Assembly: GCA_013298455.1 (NCBI GenBank)
Contig: JAAFHR010000238.1
Location: forward strand, 1-5,618
Length of the DNA: 5,618 bases
From: Betaproteobacteria bacterium
Lineage (GTDB): Bacteria; Pseudomonadota; Gammaproteobacteria; Burkholderiales; Casimicrobiaceae
Direction: 5' to 3'
Shown here piece after piece: positions 5,011 to 5,618 of this stretch (position 1 is its first letter; every line of letters starts with the position of its first letter). The position numbers were made by a program, and so were the translations under genes. Below the pieces are notes generated by a model, which saw only the letters and a program-made list of their open reading frames with translations, was not told the origin of the DNA and did not search any database.

Positions 5011-5618
5011 CTACTGCCTTAATTTGTAACCACTGGCGAGCATTTTCATAGCAACTGCCGCCAGCACCGCGACGAAGGTCGCAACCACACCCAAGCTCAC
5101 CCACGGCGAGACATCCGACACGCCGAAAAAGCCGTGACGAAATCCGTCGATCATGTAGAAAAACGGATTGAAATGCGAAATGCCTTGCCAAAACGCTGGC
5201 AAGGAATGAATCGAATAAAACACGCCTGAGAGAAACGTCAGCGGCATGATGATGAAGTTTTGAAAGACCGCGAGGTGATCGAATTTTTCCGACCAAATGC
5301 CCGCGATCAAGCCCATGATGCCCATGATCGCGCTGCCGCCCACGGCAAAGGCGAGCACCCACAGCGGATGATCGGGCAGAAGCGCATTAAACGGCACAAA
5401 AGGCAGCGTAACGAGCCACACGCCAAAGCCCACACACAGCCCGCGCACCATCGCACCGAATACATACGCGCAAAAAATTTCGAGCGACGTAATCGGTGGC
5501 AAGAGCACGAAGATCAAGCTGCGCATCATCTTCGATTGAATCATCGACGACGAGCTATTCGCAAACGCGTTTTGCAGCACGCTCATCATGATGAGCCCCG
5601 GCACTAAAAACGCGGTGT
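5011..5618 (-). CDS. ABC-2 type transporter permease (YadH-like), N-terminus outside window
   Basis: The frame is open to the window edge, giving 201 residues that begin TAFLVPGLIMMSVLQNAFAN. It is the C-terminal part of an ABC-2 family inner-membrane permease and resembles E. coli YadH. Landmarks are the VPGLIMMSVLQN segment at 5-16, a FLSGVFYS stretch at 128-135, and FWQGISHFNPFFYMIDGFR at 142-160, the conserved signature region near the last loop. Hydrophobic segments at about 48-72, 84-107, 115-135 and 172-192 look like membrane helices. Roughly 50-60 N-terminal residues are missing. A GTG at 5604 is not a convincing start, because family-like sequence continues upstream of it. Such permeases form dimers with a separate ATPase, which in related bacteria is encoded just upstream, outside this window. 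The substrate is unknown. The gene ends 4 nt before bolA, so the two are probably co-transcribed. Confidence 0.93.
   Translation of the reverse strand, partial: TAFLVPGLIMMSVLQNAFANSSSSMIQSKMMRSLIFVLLPPITSLEIFCAYVFGAMVRGLCVGFGVWLVTLPFVPFNALLPDHPLWVLAFAVGGSAIMGIMGLIAGIWSEKFDHLAVFQNFIIMPLTFLSGVFYSIHSLPAFWQGISHFNPFFYMIDGFRHGFFGVSDVSPWVSLGVVATFVAVLAAVAMKMLASGYKLRQ

Overview
The window is a stretch of bacterial chromosome in which every recognisable gene is on the minus strand, so it reads from high to low coordinates. In transcription order it holds the C-terminal part of an ABC-2 type transporter permease, a BolA-family gene (ibaG/yrbA type), murA, short-form hisG, hisD, hisC and the first 11 codons of a probable hisB. 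This order (ABC permease, bolA, murA, hisGDCB) is one I know from Betaproteobacteria (Burkholderiales and relatives). The short HisG, which normally needs a separate HisZ subunit, and the moderate-to-high GC fit that. I cannot name a genus.

The upstream half (about 2849-5618) is packed tightly. The permease and bolA are 4 nt apart, bolA and murA overlap by 8 nt, and murA and hisG are 6 nt apart. This half links membrane transport, iron-sulfur/stress biology (BolA) and the first committed step of peptidoglycan synthesis (MurA) to the first enzyme of histidine synthesis (HisG). From hisG onward the spacing opens to 220, 144 and 74 nt. Each of these three gaps contains an inverted pair of short palindromic repeats. 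Two pairs belong to a family with core ATTCCCGC-N4-GCGGGAAT. The third pair, between hisC and hisB, belongs to a different, REP-like family (GTAGGAGCGGCTYGCCGCGAA).

The enzymes look intact. HisG makes phosphoribosyl-ATP, HisC transaminates imidazole acetol phosphate, HisD oxidises histidinol to histidine, and the HisB fragment is presumably the imidazoleglycerol-phosphate dehydratase. Known catalytic residues can be located in HisD, HisC and MurA.

I found no new enzyme system, RNA gene, CRISPR array or insertion sequence. The unusual content is the repeat architecture of the his junctions. One repeat supplies the hisC stop codon, one unit carries a compensatory base-pair change, and two his genes start without a visible Shine-Dalgarno sequence directly after a potential hairpin. 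No stretch over 300 bases lacks a gene. The longest gap, 2629-2848, is described under its repeat.
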